Below the pieces are notes generated by a model. It made no database searches and was not told the DNA's origin. It saw nothing but the letters and a program-made list of their open reading frames with translations. Of a stretch of DNA of 23,136 nt, positions 14,434 to 22,407 are shown in pieces; the first letter of the stretch is position 1; every line of letters begins with the position of its first letter. The stretch spans positions 1 to 23,136 of IMG/VR virus record IMGVR_UViG_3300032273_000054; one strand, 5' to 3'. Made by a program: the position numbers and the translations under genes. The DNA comes from a virus.

Positions 14434-17275
14434 AACTTACCCTCCTTTCTAATTTTGCATGTTTACTTATTGTTTTTTCTACTATTTCTTCTACTATTTT
14501 TGCGAGATCTTCACTTGAATTTTTTAATATCTCAGTTATATTATCTATATTCCCTTGAATAGTAGGATTGTAATCTATTTTAATTTCTATCTTGTTTTCA
14601 ATATTCGTCTTTAATACTTTCTCTTTAACATCAGAAGCTATAGCCGGTATTCCTTTTCCTGCAAACATTCCTAGTTTAGATCCTGCGTTATACCATAAAT
14701 CTTTAGATTGCTTACTTCCATCATGAGGAATAATTGATTCAGGAGTTCGCCCATCTCCTACTAATGCTAGATGAGGATTACTTACTACTCCTCCTTTTGC
14801 ATAGGCAGGACCTGTCCAATTACCAGATAGGTTTGATTTCGAAGAAATATTTTGTCTTCTAGGATTTTTATTTTGTATTAAATTTGATCTTTTAATTTGT
14901 TGTAAAGGAGGTATTTTATTTGTCTTTTCTCCTTTAATTTTTTTCCAATAACCATATAGTTTTTTAATACCTTTTATCCACATTCCTAAAGGAGAATATT
15001 CAAATATTTTCCCTATTGGACTTTCTTTAAATGTATTCCATAGTTCGATTGTTTTAGTTTTAGCTTTAACTAATCCTTCTTTTACTTTATCCCAGTTCTT
15101 GTATATTAAATATACTCCTCCTGCTAATGCTACAAAAGCTAATCCCCATGGTGAGAATAATAGTGCCATTCCTGACCTACCTAAAGAAGCCATTCCACTT
15201 CCTAAACTTTTAAATGCTGTTCCTCCTACTTGAGTAAATAATTTAAAAGCATCAGCACCCTTTCTTCCTGCTATGGAAGCACCTGTTTTAAAAGCTTCAA
15301 AAGACCTCTTACTATTAGTAGTTAGGAAATTAAAAGCAGTTCCACCATGGGTTTTAATTCCAGTAAATAATGAATTAAATTTAGATTTACTACCTGAAAT
15401 AACTGGACCCCATTGTTTCCATTCTTTGATTTTTTTACCTGCAGACATAAATGCCTTATAGTCATCTTTCATTTTAAATACTTGTTCTAATCCTAACCTG
15501 GCTCCACCTGAAGCTAACCTTAATCCTACTAATCCTGTAATACCATAAGCTACTGCTTTAGACATTCCTGGATGATTTTCTGTAAAGGAATTAATTCCAT
15601 CAGTTAGAGAAGTTATACCAGTTGTAGTGCTTTTAATAGCAGGTAACATTAAGCTAGTAAATGACATAACCAGTTGTCTACTAGATCTAATAGCTACTTT
15701 CATTGAACTGGCAGTTGTATCCATCTTATTTTTTAGTTCTGACATTGAACTACCGGAATACCCTGATTTATCTTTAACTAATTTTAGGTTATCTCCTAAA
15801 AATTTTAAATTATCTGTTAAAAGTGGAACTGTAGTCAGCGCTTCTTCACCAAATAGTTGCTTAGTCACTGCTAATTGTTCTGATTTATCTAGCTCTTTTA
15901 TTTGTTGAAATACTTTAAACATGGTTCCAGTGGCATTATCTTGTAACTCCATACTAAGATCTACTGGATCTAAACCTAATTTTTGTAGAGCTTTAAGTTT
16001 ATCTCCGCTAGCTGAAGCTCCTGCACTTAAAGTAGTAAATACTTTTTGTAACCCTGTAGCTGCCCTTCCAGTATCAGATACACCTAATGCTACTAAAGTT
16101 CCCCCTAGTGCTGCTGTTTCTGCTTCAGAAAAATTAGCTATTTTACCTAAACTTCCAATTCTTGTAGTTAGTTCTGCAATTTGTGCAGGAGAAGCTTTTA
16201 TCTTAGCTCCTAAATAGTTCATTTTATCTGCTAGATCTACTACTTCACCTTGAGTCATCTTGAATGATTGTCTCCAGGTAGCTAACATATCGCCTGCTTG
16301 ATCTGTATCCATATCAAAGGCTACTGATACCATTGCAGTGTCCTTTGTAAACTTTGTAAGTTCATTCATCTTTATACCAGCTTGACCTGCAGCAGCTGCA
16401 ATCTCATAAATTTGATTATTAAATAGAGGTAACTCCTTAGTTGCATTTAGAATATCTCTTTTAAATTTAAGAGCTTCTTTTCCTTGTAACCCTGTAGTTT
16501 TCTTTACATCTGCAAAGGCTGATTCATCATCTATTGCAAATTTGACTCCTACACCAAGAGCAACTGCTTGACCGACTCCTCTATAAAGAGAATTTCTTCC
16601 TTTTTCTTTATTAGAGTCTCTAAACTTTTTAAATCGTTCTTGATTCTCCTGGTGTAAGGCTTTTTTCATCTCTTTTGATAATTTTATTCTTTCTTCATAC
16701 ATTTTAGTTATTTCTGTATCTCTAGCTAATCTATTCTGTTGCTTTGAAACTTTACTTATTTGTTTAGATAGTTCTTCTTGGCTTAGGCCATATTTATTTG
16801 ATTCCTGTTTAACCGACTTCATTTTGCGCATCATATCGGTTAAAGATTTTCTTTCTTTTTCTGTACTAGCTCTTAATTTATCTTCAGCTAATTTAGCCTT
16901 TTGGAATTCATTAACCATTTTCTTAGTAGGATTAGATGTTTTTTCTAAAGCATTCTTTAAATCTTTAGTTTTTTTAGTCATTTCAAACAAAGATCTCTGT
17001 TGTTCTGAATAAGTTTTTCTACCTTGAGTAAATTGAGTTTCTAGTTTTTTACTCTTTTCTTCTAACTTTGAGATCTCACGACTAGTAGTTTTAAGATTCT
17101 TCATTTCACTACTTAATTTTCTAACTTCTTCTGAACCTTTAGCAAAATTTATATCTTTAACTTTTTTCATATGATCGCTAAGTTTTTTAACTTCTTTTGA
17201 ACTCTGATTAAAACTTTTGGTTAAGGAGGGATCTAGCTTTCCTCCAATTTTTAATATAAAATCTCTAATACTCAC
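14426..17275 (-). CDS. T: Tail tape measure protein
   Basis: About 949 residues. The GTG at 17275 is the likelier start: GGAGG lies 9 bases before it, whereas the upstream ATG (17308) has no such site and lies inside the E' frame. The N-terminal 220 residues are highly charged coiled coil. Next is the TP901-type core (LFNNQIYEIAAAAGQAGIKMNELTKFTKDTAMVS... and ALGVSDTGRAATGLQKVFTTL). A hydrophobic segment follows near residue 715 (LAFVALAGGVYLIY). The end has the typical VVSNPHLALVGDGRTPESIIPH. The protein sets tail length and is ejected with DNA. Confidence 0.95.
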   Translation of the reverse strand: MSIRDFILKIGGKLDPSLTKSFNQSSKEVKKLSDHMKKVKDINFAKGSEEVRKLSSEMKNLKTTSREISKLEEKSKKLETQFTQGRKTYSEQQRSLFEMTKKTKDLKNALEKTSNPTKKMVNEFQKAKLAEDKLRASTEKERKSLTDMMRKMKSVKQESNKYGLSQEELSKQISKVSKQQNRLARDTEITKMYEERIKLSKEMKKALHQENQERFKKFRDSNKEKGRNSLYRGVGQAVALGVGVKFAIDDESAFADVKKTTGLQGKEALKFKRDILNATKELPLFNNQIYEIAAAAGQAGIKMNELTKFTKDTAMVSVAFDMDTDQAGDMLATWRQSFKMTQGEVVDLADKMNYLGAKIKASPAQIAELTTRIGSLGKIANFSEAETAALGGTLVALGVSDTGRAATGLQKVFTTLSAGASASGDKLKALQKLGLDPVDLSMELQDNATGTMFKVFQQIKELDKSEQLAVTKQLFGEEALTTVPLLTDNLKFLGDNLKLVKDKSGYSGSSMSELKNKMDTTASSMKVAIRSSRQLVMSFTSLMLPAIKSTTTGITSLTDGINSFTENHPGMSKAVAYGITGLVGLRLASGGARLGLEQVFKMKDDYKAFMSAGKKIKEWKQWGPVISGSKSKFNSLFTGIKTHGGTAFNFLTTNSKRSFEAFKTGASIAGRKGADAFKLFTQVGGTAFKSLGSGMASLGRSGMALLFSPWGLAFVALAGGVYLIYKNWDKVKEGLVKAKTKTIELWNTFKESPIGKIFEYSPLGMWIKGIKKLYGYWKKIKGEKTNKIPPLQQIKRSNLIQNKNPRRQNISSKSNLSGNWTGPAYAKGGVVSNPHLALVGDGRTPESIIPHDGSKQSKDLWYNAGSKLGMFAGKGIPAIASDVKEKVLKTNIENKIEIKIDYNPTIQGNIDNITEILKNSSEDLAKIVEEIVEKTISKHAKLERRVSFD

Positions 17276-17773
17276 TAGGTATCGCCTCCAACCAATTAAC
17301 CAATTCATTTAATCGCATTTTATAGAAAAAATCCGCCCCACTTTTTGTTAACTTTCCTGCCATTAGGATAGATTCTCTTAAATCCTTAATCTTTTTTTTT
17401 GAGTTGAGATCTATCCTAGTAAGAAACCCTTGGTACATTCAGTTACCGTTTTAAAATCTTTAGATTTTAGCTCTAATATTGCCTCAAATGGCATTCCTGA
17501 AGCTTTCGCTGCAATAGCTGCTTGATATGCAGTTGAATAATTTGTATCTGGTAAAGGAGTATAAAATCTTCCTAATGCATCACTTTCAGCATCACAGATA
17601 TCTACTCCAGTAAGTGAATTAAAATCTAATTCTAATTTCTCTATTTTTTGATCATTAAAACTGATAGAAGCTCCTAAAGTAATTATTATGATTTCATTTT
17701 TTATTTCTATTTCACTCTTTTTTTTAACTTTTTTCACCTCTGATTTTCCTGCTACTTGTTCGTCTTTAGGCAT
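17265..17773 (-). CDS. E': E' frameshifted tail assembly chaperone (-1 product)
   Basis: Reading E to the slippery heptamer and then shifting -1 at 17423-17429 adds about 52 residues, giving a product of about 169. The added part (RIDLNSKKKIKDLRESILMAGKL... ending ELVNWLEAIPSEY, stop at 17265) reads as a real protein domain and fills what otherwise looks like a 100-base gap. P2 E/E' and lambda G/GT chaperones coat the tape measure in this way. E' overlaps the tape-measure start by 11 bases, the usual position. Confidence 0.85.
17411..17773 (-). CDS. E: Tail assembly chaperone E
   Basis: 120 residues. A Lys-rich start (about residues 1-25), a beta segment IIITLGASISFNDQKIEKLELDFNSLTG, and an alpha part (TAYQAAIAAKASGMPFEAILELKSKDFKTV) as in the P2 gpE-type family. 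It lies between tail tube and tape measure and carries a slippery heptamer at its last codons. AGGAGG is 7 bases before ATG 17773. Confidence 0.85.
   Translation of the reverse strand: MPKDEQVAGKSEVKKVKKKSEIEIKNEIIIITLGASISFNDQKIEKLELDFNSLTGVDICDAESDALGRFYTPLPDTNYSTAYQAAIAAKASGMPFEAILELKSKDFKTVTECTKGFLLG
17423..17429 (-). promoter_or_regulatory. Programmed -1 frameshift site GGGTTTC
   Basis: On the minus strand the zero frame reads AAG GGT TTC, i.e. G GGT TTC, the canonical X XXY YYZ form. It lies three sense codons before the E stop (TAG at 17411). A -1 slip opens the E' frame. Confidence 0.85.
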
Positions 17774-17797
17774 ATTATTCCTCCTCCAAAATTTAAG

Positions 17798-17829
17798 TCG
17801 ACTTTTAGTTTAAATTAAGATACTAATAT
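17798..17829 (+). promoter_or_regulatory. Plus-strand promoter-like element, unit B
   Basis: TCGACT (17798-17803), 17 bases, TACTAA (17821-17826), with TAATAT 20 bases downstream of the first hexamer. It shares order and spacing of GACTTTT / TTTAAA / AAGATACTA with the element at 12494-12525. Confidence 0.35.
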
Positions 17830-17911
17830 ATGTGTATTAATATTACTCCCCAGTAATTATTGGTATCAACTTCCGGTAATGAGCTTTCGTTTAAATACGA
17901 AAGCTCTTTTT
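17830..17911 (+). ncRNA. Candidate small RNA, unit B, CCCC-loop hairpin plus terminator
   Basis: Three hairpins in a row and no ORF. The first is ATTACT-CCCC-AGTAAT (17842-17857). The second pairs TTATTGG (17857-17863) with CCGGTAA (17873-17879), two G-U pairs. The third is a terminator with a 10-bp perfect stem, GAGCTTTCGT (17881-17890) with ACGAAAGCTC (17897-17906), then T5. There is no T-run on the minus strand. The CCCC loop could pair with Shine-Dalgarno purines, as C-rich loops of Gram-positive small RNAs do. Confidence 0.45.
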
Positions 17912-17914
17912 ATC

Positions 17915-17943
17915 TTGACATAAGAGTTTTATAGTGTGATAAT
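17915..17943 (+). promoter_or_regulatory. Strong sigma-70 promoter, unit C
   Basis: A perfect TTGACA (17915-17920), a 17-base spacer, GATAAT (17938-17943) and an extended -10 TGT directly before it. It is the best promoter in the window, and it points away from the late operon direction. Confidence 0.75.
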
Positions 17944-17949
17944 AACTTT

Positions 17950-18015
17950 AGTGTTACACCCCAACCGTAACACCTTTTTGAAGCTCTAGTTTGGACTATT
18001 CTAGAGCTTTTTTTA
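17950..18015 (+). ncRNA. Candidate small RNA, unit C, about 65 nt
   Basis: From the predicted start there are two hairpins and no ORF. GTGTTAC (17951-17957) pairs perfectly with GTAACAC (17967-17973) around a 9-nt loop ACCCCAACC. A terminator follows: AAGCTCTAG (17981-17989) with CTAGAGCTT (18001-18009), then seven T. The C-rich loop again suits pairing with ribosome binding sites. It ends just downstream of the tail-tube gene stop and lies antisense to the tube-E intergenic mRNA. Confidence 0.6.
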
Positions 18016-18018
18016 TTC

Positions 18019-18534
18019 TTATAGAAAATCATCATCTTCTAGATAATTAATTCCATCTACTACAAATTTATTGTTTAATTTATCTATATGAAGAGTTTCT
18101 ATCTCGTCAATAAATACTCTTAAACTGATTACTTCCATTTCTGCTTCTGTATCCATAGCTTTAGCGGTTTCTGCTTTCCCTAAGTTTTTATTCTTAGGAG
18201 TTACCTTAGCCATTATTCTAATCTTTCTATTTCTCATCTTTCCAATTGGGCTTCCTGGATCAACCATCTGAAGATTACCTCTAAAGGCTAACTGATGTGT
18301 GATTGGTGCAAGAAGTGTTGTAAATTGAGCATTAACAGCTCTTTTCTTTATCTTCATAGTCATTGATTTAGTCAGTCCTGCGATAGGAACTTCTATCTCT
18401 CCTGCTATTCCTGAACCTGTAACTGTATCTGTCATAAATTGGATATTAGGTAGTTCTAAATCTACTGTTCCTACTTCTCTTAATGCATTCATGTATAAAC
18501 TAAATCCTTGTAAGGATACTGGAAATCCATTCAT
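18019..18534 (-). CDS. FII: Major tail tube protein
   Basis: 171 residues, as P2 gpFII. The N-terminus MNGFPVSLQGFSLYMNALREVGTVDLELPNIQF and the central IEVPIAGLTKSMTMKI match contractile-phage tube proteins. Many copies form the inner tube through which DNA passes. The start overlaps the sheath stop (TAATG) with GGAGG upstream; expression with sheath is expected. Confidence 0.92.
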   Translation of the reverse strand: MNGFPVSLQGFSLYMNALREVGTVDLELPNIQFMTDTVTGSGIAGEIEVPIAGLTKSMTMKIKKRAVNAQFTTLLAPITHQLAFRGNLQMVDPGSPIGKMRNRKIRIMAKVTPKNKNLGKAETAKAMDTEAEMEVISLRVFIDEIETLHIDKLNNKFVVDGINYLEDDDFL

Positions 18535-19982
18535 TACTTACCACCTCCAAATAATTTCTTTAAGTATTCTGTATCATACTCTAGAGCTGATTCTATCTTT
18601 TCTGCTACTCCTACTGGAGTCATATATCTTTTAAAGTTATACTTACCATCCATTAATTTAGTAGTGGGATTGTCTTGTTTATTAAACTCTATCCTACCGC
18701 CTAAGATGGCTCCTGTAGTTACTAAACCATTGTAGTAGTCGTTGTAACTATCTACGATTTTATCCATGAGTTTATTGTTAGCCGGCTTATCCACATCTAA
18801 CCAATAAGTTAGTGTAAAGTTGTTGTTGTCCCAGATAAACATCCTCTTACATGAGATCGTATTATCTTTAATATCTCTATTAGATGGATAACATCCAGTT
18901 CTATTCCCCCATAGTCTCCAACCATTGTTGAAGTTAATAGAAGTTGCGATTCCATTATCATTTAAATAATCCGCCTGAGTTAATAGAAGATCTACTTCTG
19001 TTTTATTCTTCAGACAGATCCCTGTAATATTTAGAGGTTTATTAGATGGCGATTCATATGGAATATTTCCATTTTTACCATCTACTACATACATAGAAGC
19101 AGCCGCTAAAGTAGAAATATGATAAAGAGTTTTATCAATTAAACCCATTGGCCAAAAGTTATACAAGTTTTCATGGATATAACTATTATCGTTTTTCCAT
19201 GCAGGAACTTTGTTATACTGGTTTATTCCAGTTGCATCTATATCAGCTAATGCTATACCAGTAAAGACCTCATTAATACTTTTCATCCCAGATACTAGGG
19301 CAGTCATTACTTTGCTCTTATCTGTCCAACCAGGAGCTAATCCGATGTTTGGCACTTTATTGTATTTAGGAAATATTTGATTAATTAAAGCTATTCCTTC
19401 AGTCTTTAAAGTAGCGGTATCTATTCCTCCTATAATATCTGCTTCAGCTACTAAACTAGGTTTTAATTTATCGTAACTTACTTTTCCTGCAGTTAGAGTT
19501 CCTGCTAATGTTTCATCTGTAATTATGATACTTACAGAACCATTTTCATTAAATACTGCAGTATATTTTTCTTTAGGAACTAGAGTATCATTAGCTTGCT
19601 TTAAAGATAGACTCGGTAATAAAATTCCTTTATCTGCTATTGTTCCTTTTTTCTTAGTAAATGTGATAGCTTTATCCGCTACAGCTTCCTTGTGAGTGGT
19701 AGGATCTAAAACATTTATAAATACTACTGGTCCTACTTTGAATAGCCTAAAAAATACATCTATAGCTTCACAAAGGGTATAACTTGCCCAATCATCTGAA
19801 TATCCAAAAGCTTCTATAGCTTCTCTTTCTGAATAACAAAGAACAGGGGTATTTATTTGAGCTTTCTTTGCTAAATTTACTGGTGCAGTTCCTATAATAA
19901 CTGCACAATTTCCACTTTCTATTACACTAGCCATCGAGGTGGAAGTCTCGCTTGTTTTTACTCCATGATTTATAGAACTCAT
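18534..19982 (-). CDS. FI: Tail sheath protein
   Basis: 482 residues, the contractile sheath subunit. The N-terminus HGVKTSETSTSMASVIESGNCAVIIGTAP, a middle NKVPNIGLAPGWTDKSKVMTAL and the C-terminal domain with NGWRLWGNRTGCYPSN, RRMF-like CKRMFIWDNN and a YNFKRYMTPVGVAEKIE end fit the P2 FI/Mu L family. The start is 10 bases after GGAGG and overlaps the preceding stop. It proves a myovirus-type tail. Confidence 0.95.
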   Translation of the reverse strand: MSSINHGVKTSETSTSMASVIESGNCAVIIGTAPVNLAKKAQINTPVLCYSEREAIEAFGYSDDWASYTLCEAIDVFFRLFKVGPVVFINVLDPTTHKEAVADKAITFTKKKGTIADKGILLPSLSLKQANDTLVPKEKYTAVFNENGSVSIIITDETLAGTLTAGKVSYDKLKPSLVAEADIIGGIDTATLKTEGIALINQIFPKYNKVPNIGLAPGWTDKSKVMTALVSGMKSINEVFTGIALADIDATGINQYNKVPAWKNDNSYIHENLYNFWPMGLIDKTLYHISTLAAASMYVVDGKNGNIPYESPSNKPLNITGICLKNKTEVDLLLTQADYLNDNGIATSINFNNGWRLWGNRTGCYPSNRDIKDNTISCKRMFIWDNNNFTLTYWLDVDKPANNKLMDKIVDSYNDYYNGLVTTGAILGGRIEFNKQDNPTTKLMDGKYNFKRYMTPVGVAEKIESALEYDTEYLKKLFGGGK

Positions 19983-20275
19983 TAGTTCATTACCTCCTCT
20001 AACGCTTTATTAAAAAGGATATTTGTTATTGTTCCTGGTTGATCTATTTCATTTAAAGATTCTACATATTTTTCTTCAGAAACAAACATAGGAATTATAG
20101 AGGGATATTTTTCTTTTAATTTTTCTACTTCTTTAGGAAGATTTCCTCTAAAGATAGCTCCTTTATCTAAAATACCTCTTTGAACTCCTGGACCTATATA
20201 GAATGTGCTTATTTTTTTCTTTATCTCTTCCGGTTCTTTTATTGTCTTTTTTTTCGTTACTTTTTTTACTGCCAT
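19982..20275 (-). CDS. Small pre-sheath phage protein
   Basis: 97 residues from the second ATG (20275; GGAGG is too close to the first at 20278). Lys-rich N-terminus, then FYIGPGVQRGILDKGAIFRGNLPKEVEKLKEKYPSIIPMFVS. Small proteins of this size often sit just upstream of the sheath in Mu-like phages, but I do not recognise the family. Translation is coupled to the sheath. Role unknown; perhaps tail assembly. Confidence 0.7.
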   Translation of the reverse strand: MAVKKVTKKKTIKEPEEIKKKISTFYIGPGVQRGILDKGAIFRGNLPKEVEKLKEKYPSIIPMFVSEEKYVESLNEIDQPGTITNILFNKALEEVMN

Positions 20276-20284
20276 CATTCCTCC

Positions 20285-20764
20285 TTACAAGTAGTCATCT
20301 TGTGGCTGCGTTACTGCTATTTCAAATGAACATTTAGTTTCACCAAGATAATATGGGAACTCTACTTCTCCATAAACGTCATGCTTCATAGACCTCTTTA
20401 ATATCCCAAACTCAAAATTAGTATTTTTAAAGAAATCTTCTCTAATTTTATCTATTACTGAAAGTACATCCCAATGACCAGTTGCATGACTTTGGTTTTC
20501 TAAAGCTTCATTTTTCAAATCTTCTCTACTTAATCCAATAGTTCCATACAAAATATTAATATTTGCTATACCGCTTAACTCCTCATCACTAATATGGGTA
20601 GTTTGAATTAATATATACGGTTCTCCTCTAGCTGCTGATTTAGGTAGAACTCCTGTTTCAACAAGTGGTAAAACAAATTCACCTTTACTATTTATTAACT
20701 GAATCCCTTTTACAGCTTCAGTTATTCTTCTTTTTATCTCTTGCTCTAGATTTCTTACTGACAT
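20285..20764 (-). CDS. Probable tail terminator/completion protein
   Basis: 159 residues: helical N-terminus (EQEIKRRITEAVKGIQ), a beta-rich part with YILIQTTHIS, then HWDVLSVIDKIREDFFKNTNFEFGIL and a final YYLGETKCSFEIAV strand. Size, the 'Vir-DKIR' helix and the place between connector/minor tail genes and sheath fit tail terminators (gpU-lambda/gp37-like folds). Assignment is by layout, not by motif. AAGGAG lies 6 bases before the ATG. Confidence 0.55.
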   Translation of the reverse strand: MSVRNLEQEIKRRITEAVKGIQLINSKGEFVLPLVETGVLPKSAARGEPYILIQTTHISDEELSGIANINILYGTIGLSREDLKNEALENQSHATGHWDVLSVIDKIREDFFKNTNFEFGILKRSMKHDVYGEVEFPYYLGETKCSFEIAVTQPQDDYL

Positions 20765-20767
20765 AGG

Positions 20768-20875
20768 CTACTCCTTTTTATTGGCATTTATTGGTGGGAC
20801 TTCTTTAACTACATTTGAAATATCTTTAACAGTATTTGAGATCCCTATCATTTTTTTTATGTTTTTAACAGACAT
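20768..20875 (-). CDS. 35-residue small protein
   Basis: ATG at 20875 with AAGGAGG upstream, 35 codons, stop at 20768, 3 bases before the next start. The product is basic at its N-terminus (VKNIKKM) and amphipathic (ISNTVKDISNVVKEV). It starts 9 bases after the SPFH gene and is probably co-expressed with it. The good ribosome binding site and tight packing support a real gene. No family recognised. Confidence 0.6.
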   Translation of the reverse strand: MSVKNIKKMIGISNTVKDISNVVKEVPPINANKKE

Positions 20876-20884
20876 AATGCCTCC

Positions 20885-21778
20885 TTAGTCTCTAAGATCT
20901 ATTAGTGGCGATCCTCCAGAAGTTACTTTTGGTAATTGGCCATCCCATCTTAAAATTTGCTCATATTTGATTAACTCAGTAGATAAAGATTTTTTCTTTA
21001 GGTCATTAGCTTTAGCCTGGGCTTTTGCTACAGTTAATATTCTTTCCGCTTCTGCTTCTGCCTGAATCTTTTTAACATTAGCTTTTCCCTGTTCCTGGAT
21101 AGCATTTCTTTCTGCTTCAATTTGAGCTTTTTGTTTTTCTATTTTTTGTCTTTCTAATTCTTGTTGAGTATTTACTCTTTGTTGTATAACAGTAGCAGTG
21201 GCTTTATCTAATCCTATTCTTGAAAAGTTAACAGACTCAATGATTATTCCATCTTTAGCAAACTTTTCTTTAATATGTTGATAAGTTTTTAAGTTTAAAT
21301 CCGCTCGTCTAGATCCATATATATCTAGAACACTAAATTTAGAAGTTACTTCAGAAACATACGCTTTTATCTTTACTCTGGTGTATGTATTTTGAATAAC
21401 TTCACCACTTTTACCTTTAAATCGAGTAAAGATTTTAGCTACCTTATTTTCATCATATCTATATGAATACTCTAAATCCACATTGACCATTTTCCCATCT
21501 GAAGTAGGAACGATGAAAGAGTCGTTATCTTCTGATCCTTCTCTTTCGTCTGCAGATAGATATGCCTGTTCAGTTCCAACGGTGTATTCTGTTACATTTT
21601 TAAAAGGATTGATAAGGTTGTACCCTTGAGTTAAAACTTTTTCTTGAACTCCTCCATTAGGACTGTATACAACTCCTACATATCCTGCTGATATTTTATG
21701 ACATGATTTGAATGTCATTAATATCCCTATAACTATTATCACCATTACCGCGCTAAACTTTTTCCCATTAATTATCAT
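20885..21778 (-). CDS. SPFH/band-7 (prohibitin/HflC-like) membrane protein
   Basis: 297 residues. N-terminal TM anchor at about 8-23 (FSAVMVIIVIGILMTF), then an SPFH domain (AGYVGVVYSPNGGVQEKVLTQGYNLINPF... to about 185, with the typical VNVDLEYSYRYDENKV and the GIIIESVNFSRIGL end). A long Glu/Lys/Ala/Gln coiled coil (about 200-255, ERQKIEKQKAQIEAERNA) and a short hydrophilic tail follow. The family forms large membrane rings or cages; HflK/HflC restrain the FtsH protease. It is unusual inside a tail gene cluster. AGGAGG lies 6 bases before ATG 21778. It is co-transcribed with structural genes, so late expression is expected; role unknown. Confidence 0.88.
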   Translation of the reverse strand: MIINGKKFSAVMVIIVIGILMTFKSCHKISAGYVGVVYSPNGGVQEKVLTQGYNLINPFKNVTEYTVGTEQAYLSADEREGSEDNDSFIVPTSDGKMVNVDLEYSYRYDENKVAKIFTRFKGKSGEVIQNTYTRVKIKAYVSEVTSKFSVLDIYGSRRADLNLKTYQHIKEKFAKDGIIIESVNFSRIGLDKATATVIQQRVNTQQELERQKIEKQKAQIEAERNAIQEQGKANVKKIQAEAEAERILTVAKAQAKANDLKKKSLSTELIKYEQILRWDGQLPKVTSGGSPLIDLRD

Positions 21779-21796
21779 TTTTGTCCTCCTAATATT

Positions 21797-22348
21797 TTAT
21801 TTTTCAAAGAATTTATCTACTTGTGTTCCTAAGTTCTTTTCTAGTTTTTCTTTAATCAGATCCTCAATAAATTCAATAACATTATTTGTTTCTAACATCC
21901 CACCTGTGGAATATCCTCTTTGTATCTCAATCTGTTTTCTGTCTTCCTTATCTCTTCTAAATACCTGAACATTTCCAGGTTGATTTTTAGGAGACATTAC
22001 AAATCCTCTTTTTAGTTCTTTTATCCCACCACTCCTACTTTGAGCTACCTTGATAGGACCATTACTTGGAATATCTACTTTAAATCTTTTAAGAGTAAAG
22101 GAATCTTTTTTTCTATTATTTTTTACTTGAGCTACTGTATTACTTTTATTAGCTCTTTTTATTGTTATACTGGCATTTATAGGTTGCTTATCAATATAGA
22201 ATTCATCTATAATACGACTAACAATATCTTTTTTAGCTTCCAGTGCTGCCTTATTAGCAGCCCCTGAAACTACACTTTCAATACCATCTGTTATTCCTTC
22301 TAGTTCTTTTTGGATTTTATCCATTAATTTACTGTCTATCTCAATCAT
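21797..22348 (-). CDS. Prophage minor tail protein Z-like
   Basis: 183 residues. Resembles the minor tail Z/gp10-type family: N-terminal helix with KAALEAKKDIVSRIIDEFYIDKQPINASITIKRAN, a central beta part (SFTLKRFKVDIPSNGPIKV...), then KRGFVMSPKNQPGNVQVFRR and a helical C-terminus (IEFIEDLIKEKLEKNLG). Such proteins act in the neck or tail completion. Start at ATG 22348, 7 bases after AGGTG. The leader just before it carries a double palindromic repeat. Confidence 0.75.
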   Translation of the reverse strand: MIEIDSKLMDKIQKELEGITDGIESVVSGAANKAALEAKKDIVSRIIDEFYIDKQPINASITIKRANKSNTVAQVKNNRKKDSFTLKRFKVDIPSNGPIKVAQSRSGGIKELKRGFVMSPKNQPGNVQVFRRDKEDRKQIEIQRGYSTGGMLETNNVIEFIEDLIKEKLEKNLGTQVDKFFEK

Positions 22349-22365
22349 AAGATTTCACCTTGGGT

Positions 22366-22404
22366 ATTTCGTGAGTCCCGAAATGATTTCGGGACTCGCG
22401 AAAT
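22366..22404. repeat. Copies 3 and 4 of the ATTTCG...CGAAAT motif in head-to-head array
   Basis: 22366-22385 reads ATTTCGTGAGTCCCGAAATG on the plus strand and 22385-22404 reads ATTTCGCGAGTCCCGAAATC on the minus strand. Together they form an almost perfect inverted repeat of about 38 bases in the gap between the connector and Z-like genes. There is no T-run on either side, so it is not a simple terminator. Confidence 0.75.
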
Positions 22405-22407
22405 TGA

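Noticed and set aside
15921-16217. Plus-strand open frames antisense to the tape measure gene
   Set aside because: Shadows of a long real gene; no ribosome binding sites and no plausible domain.
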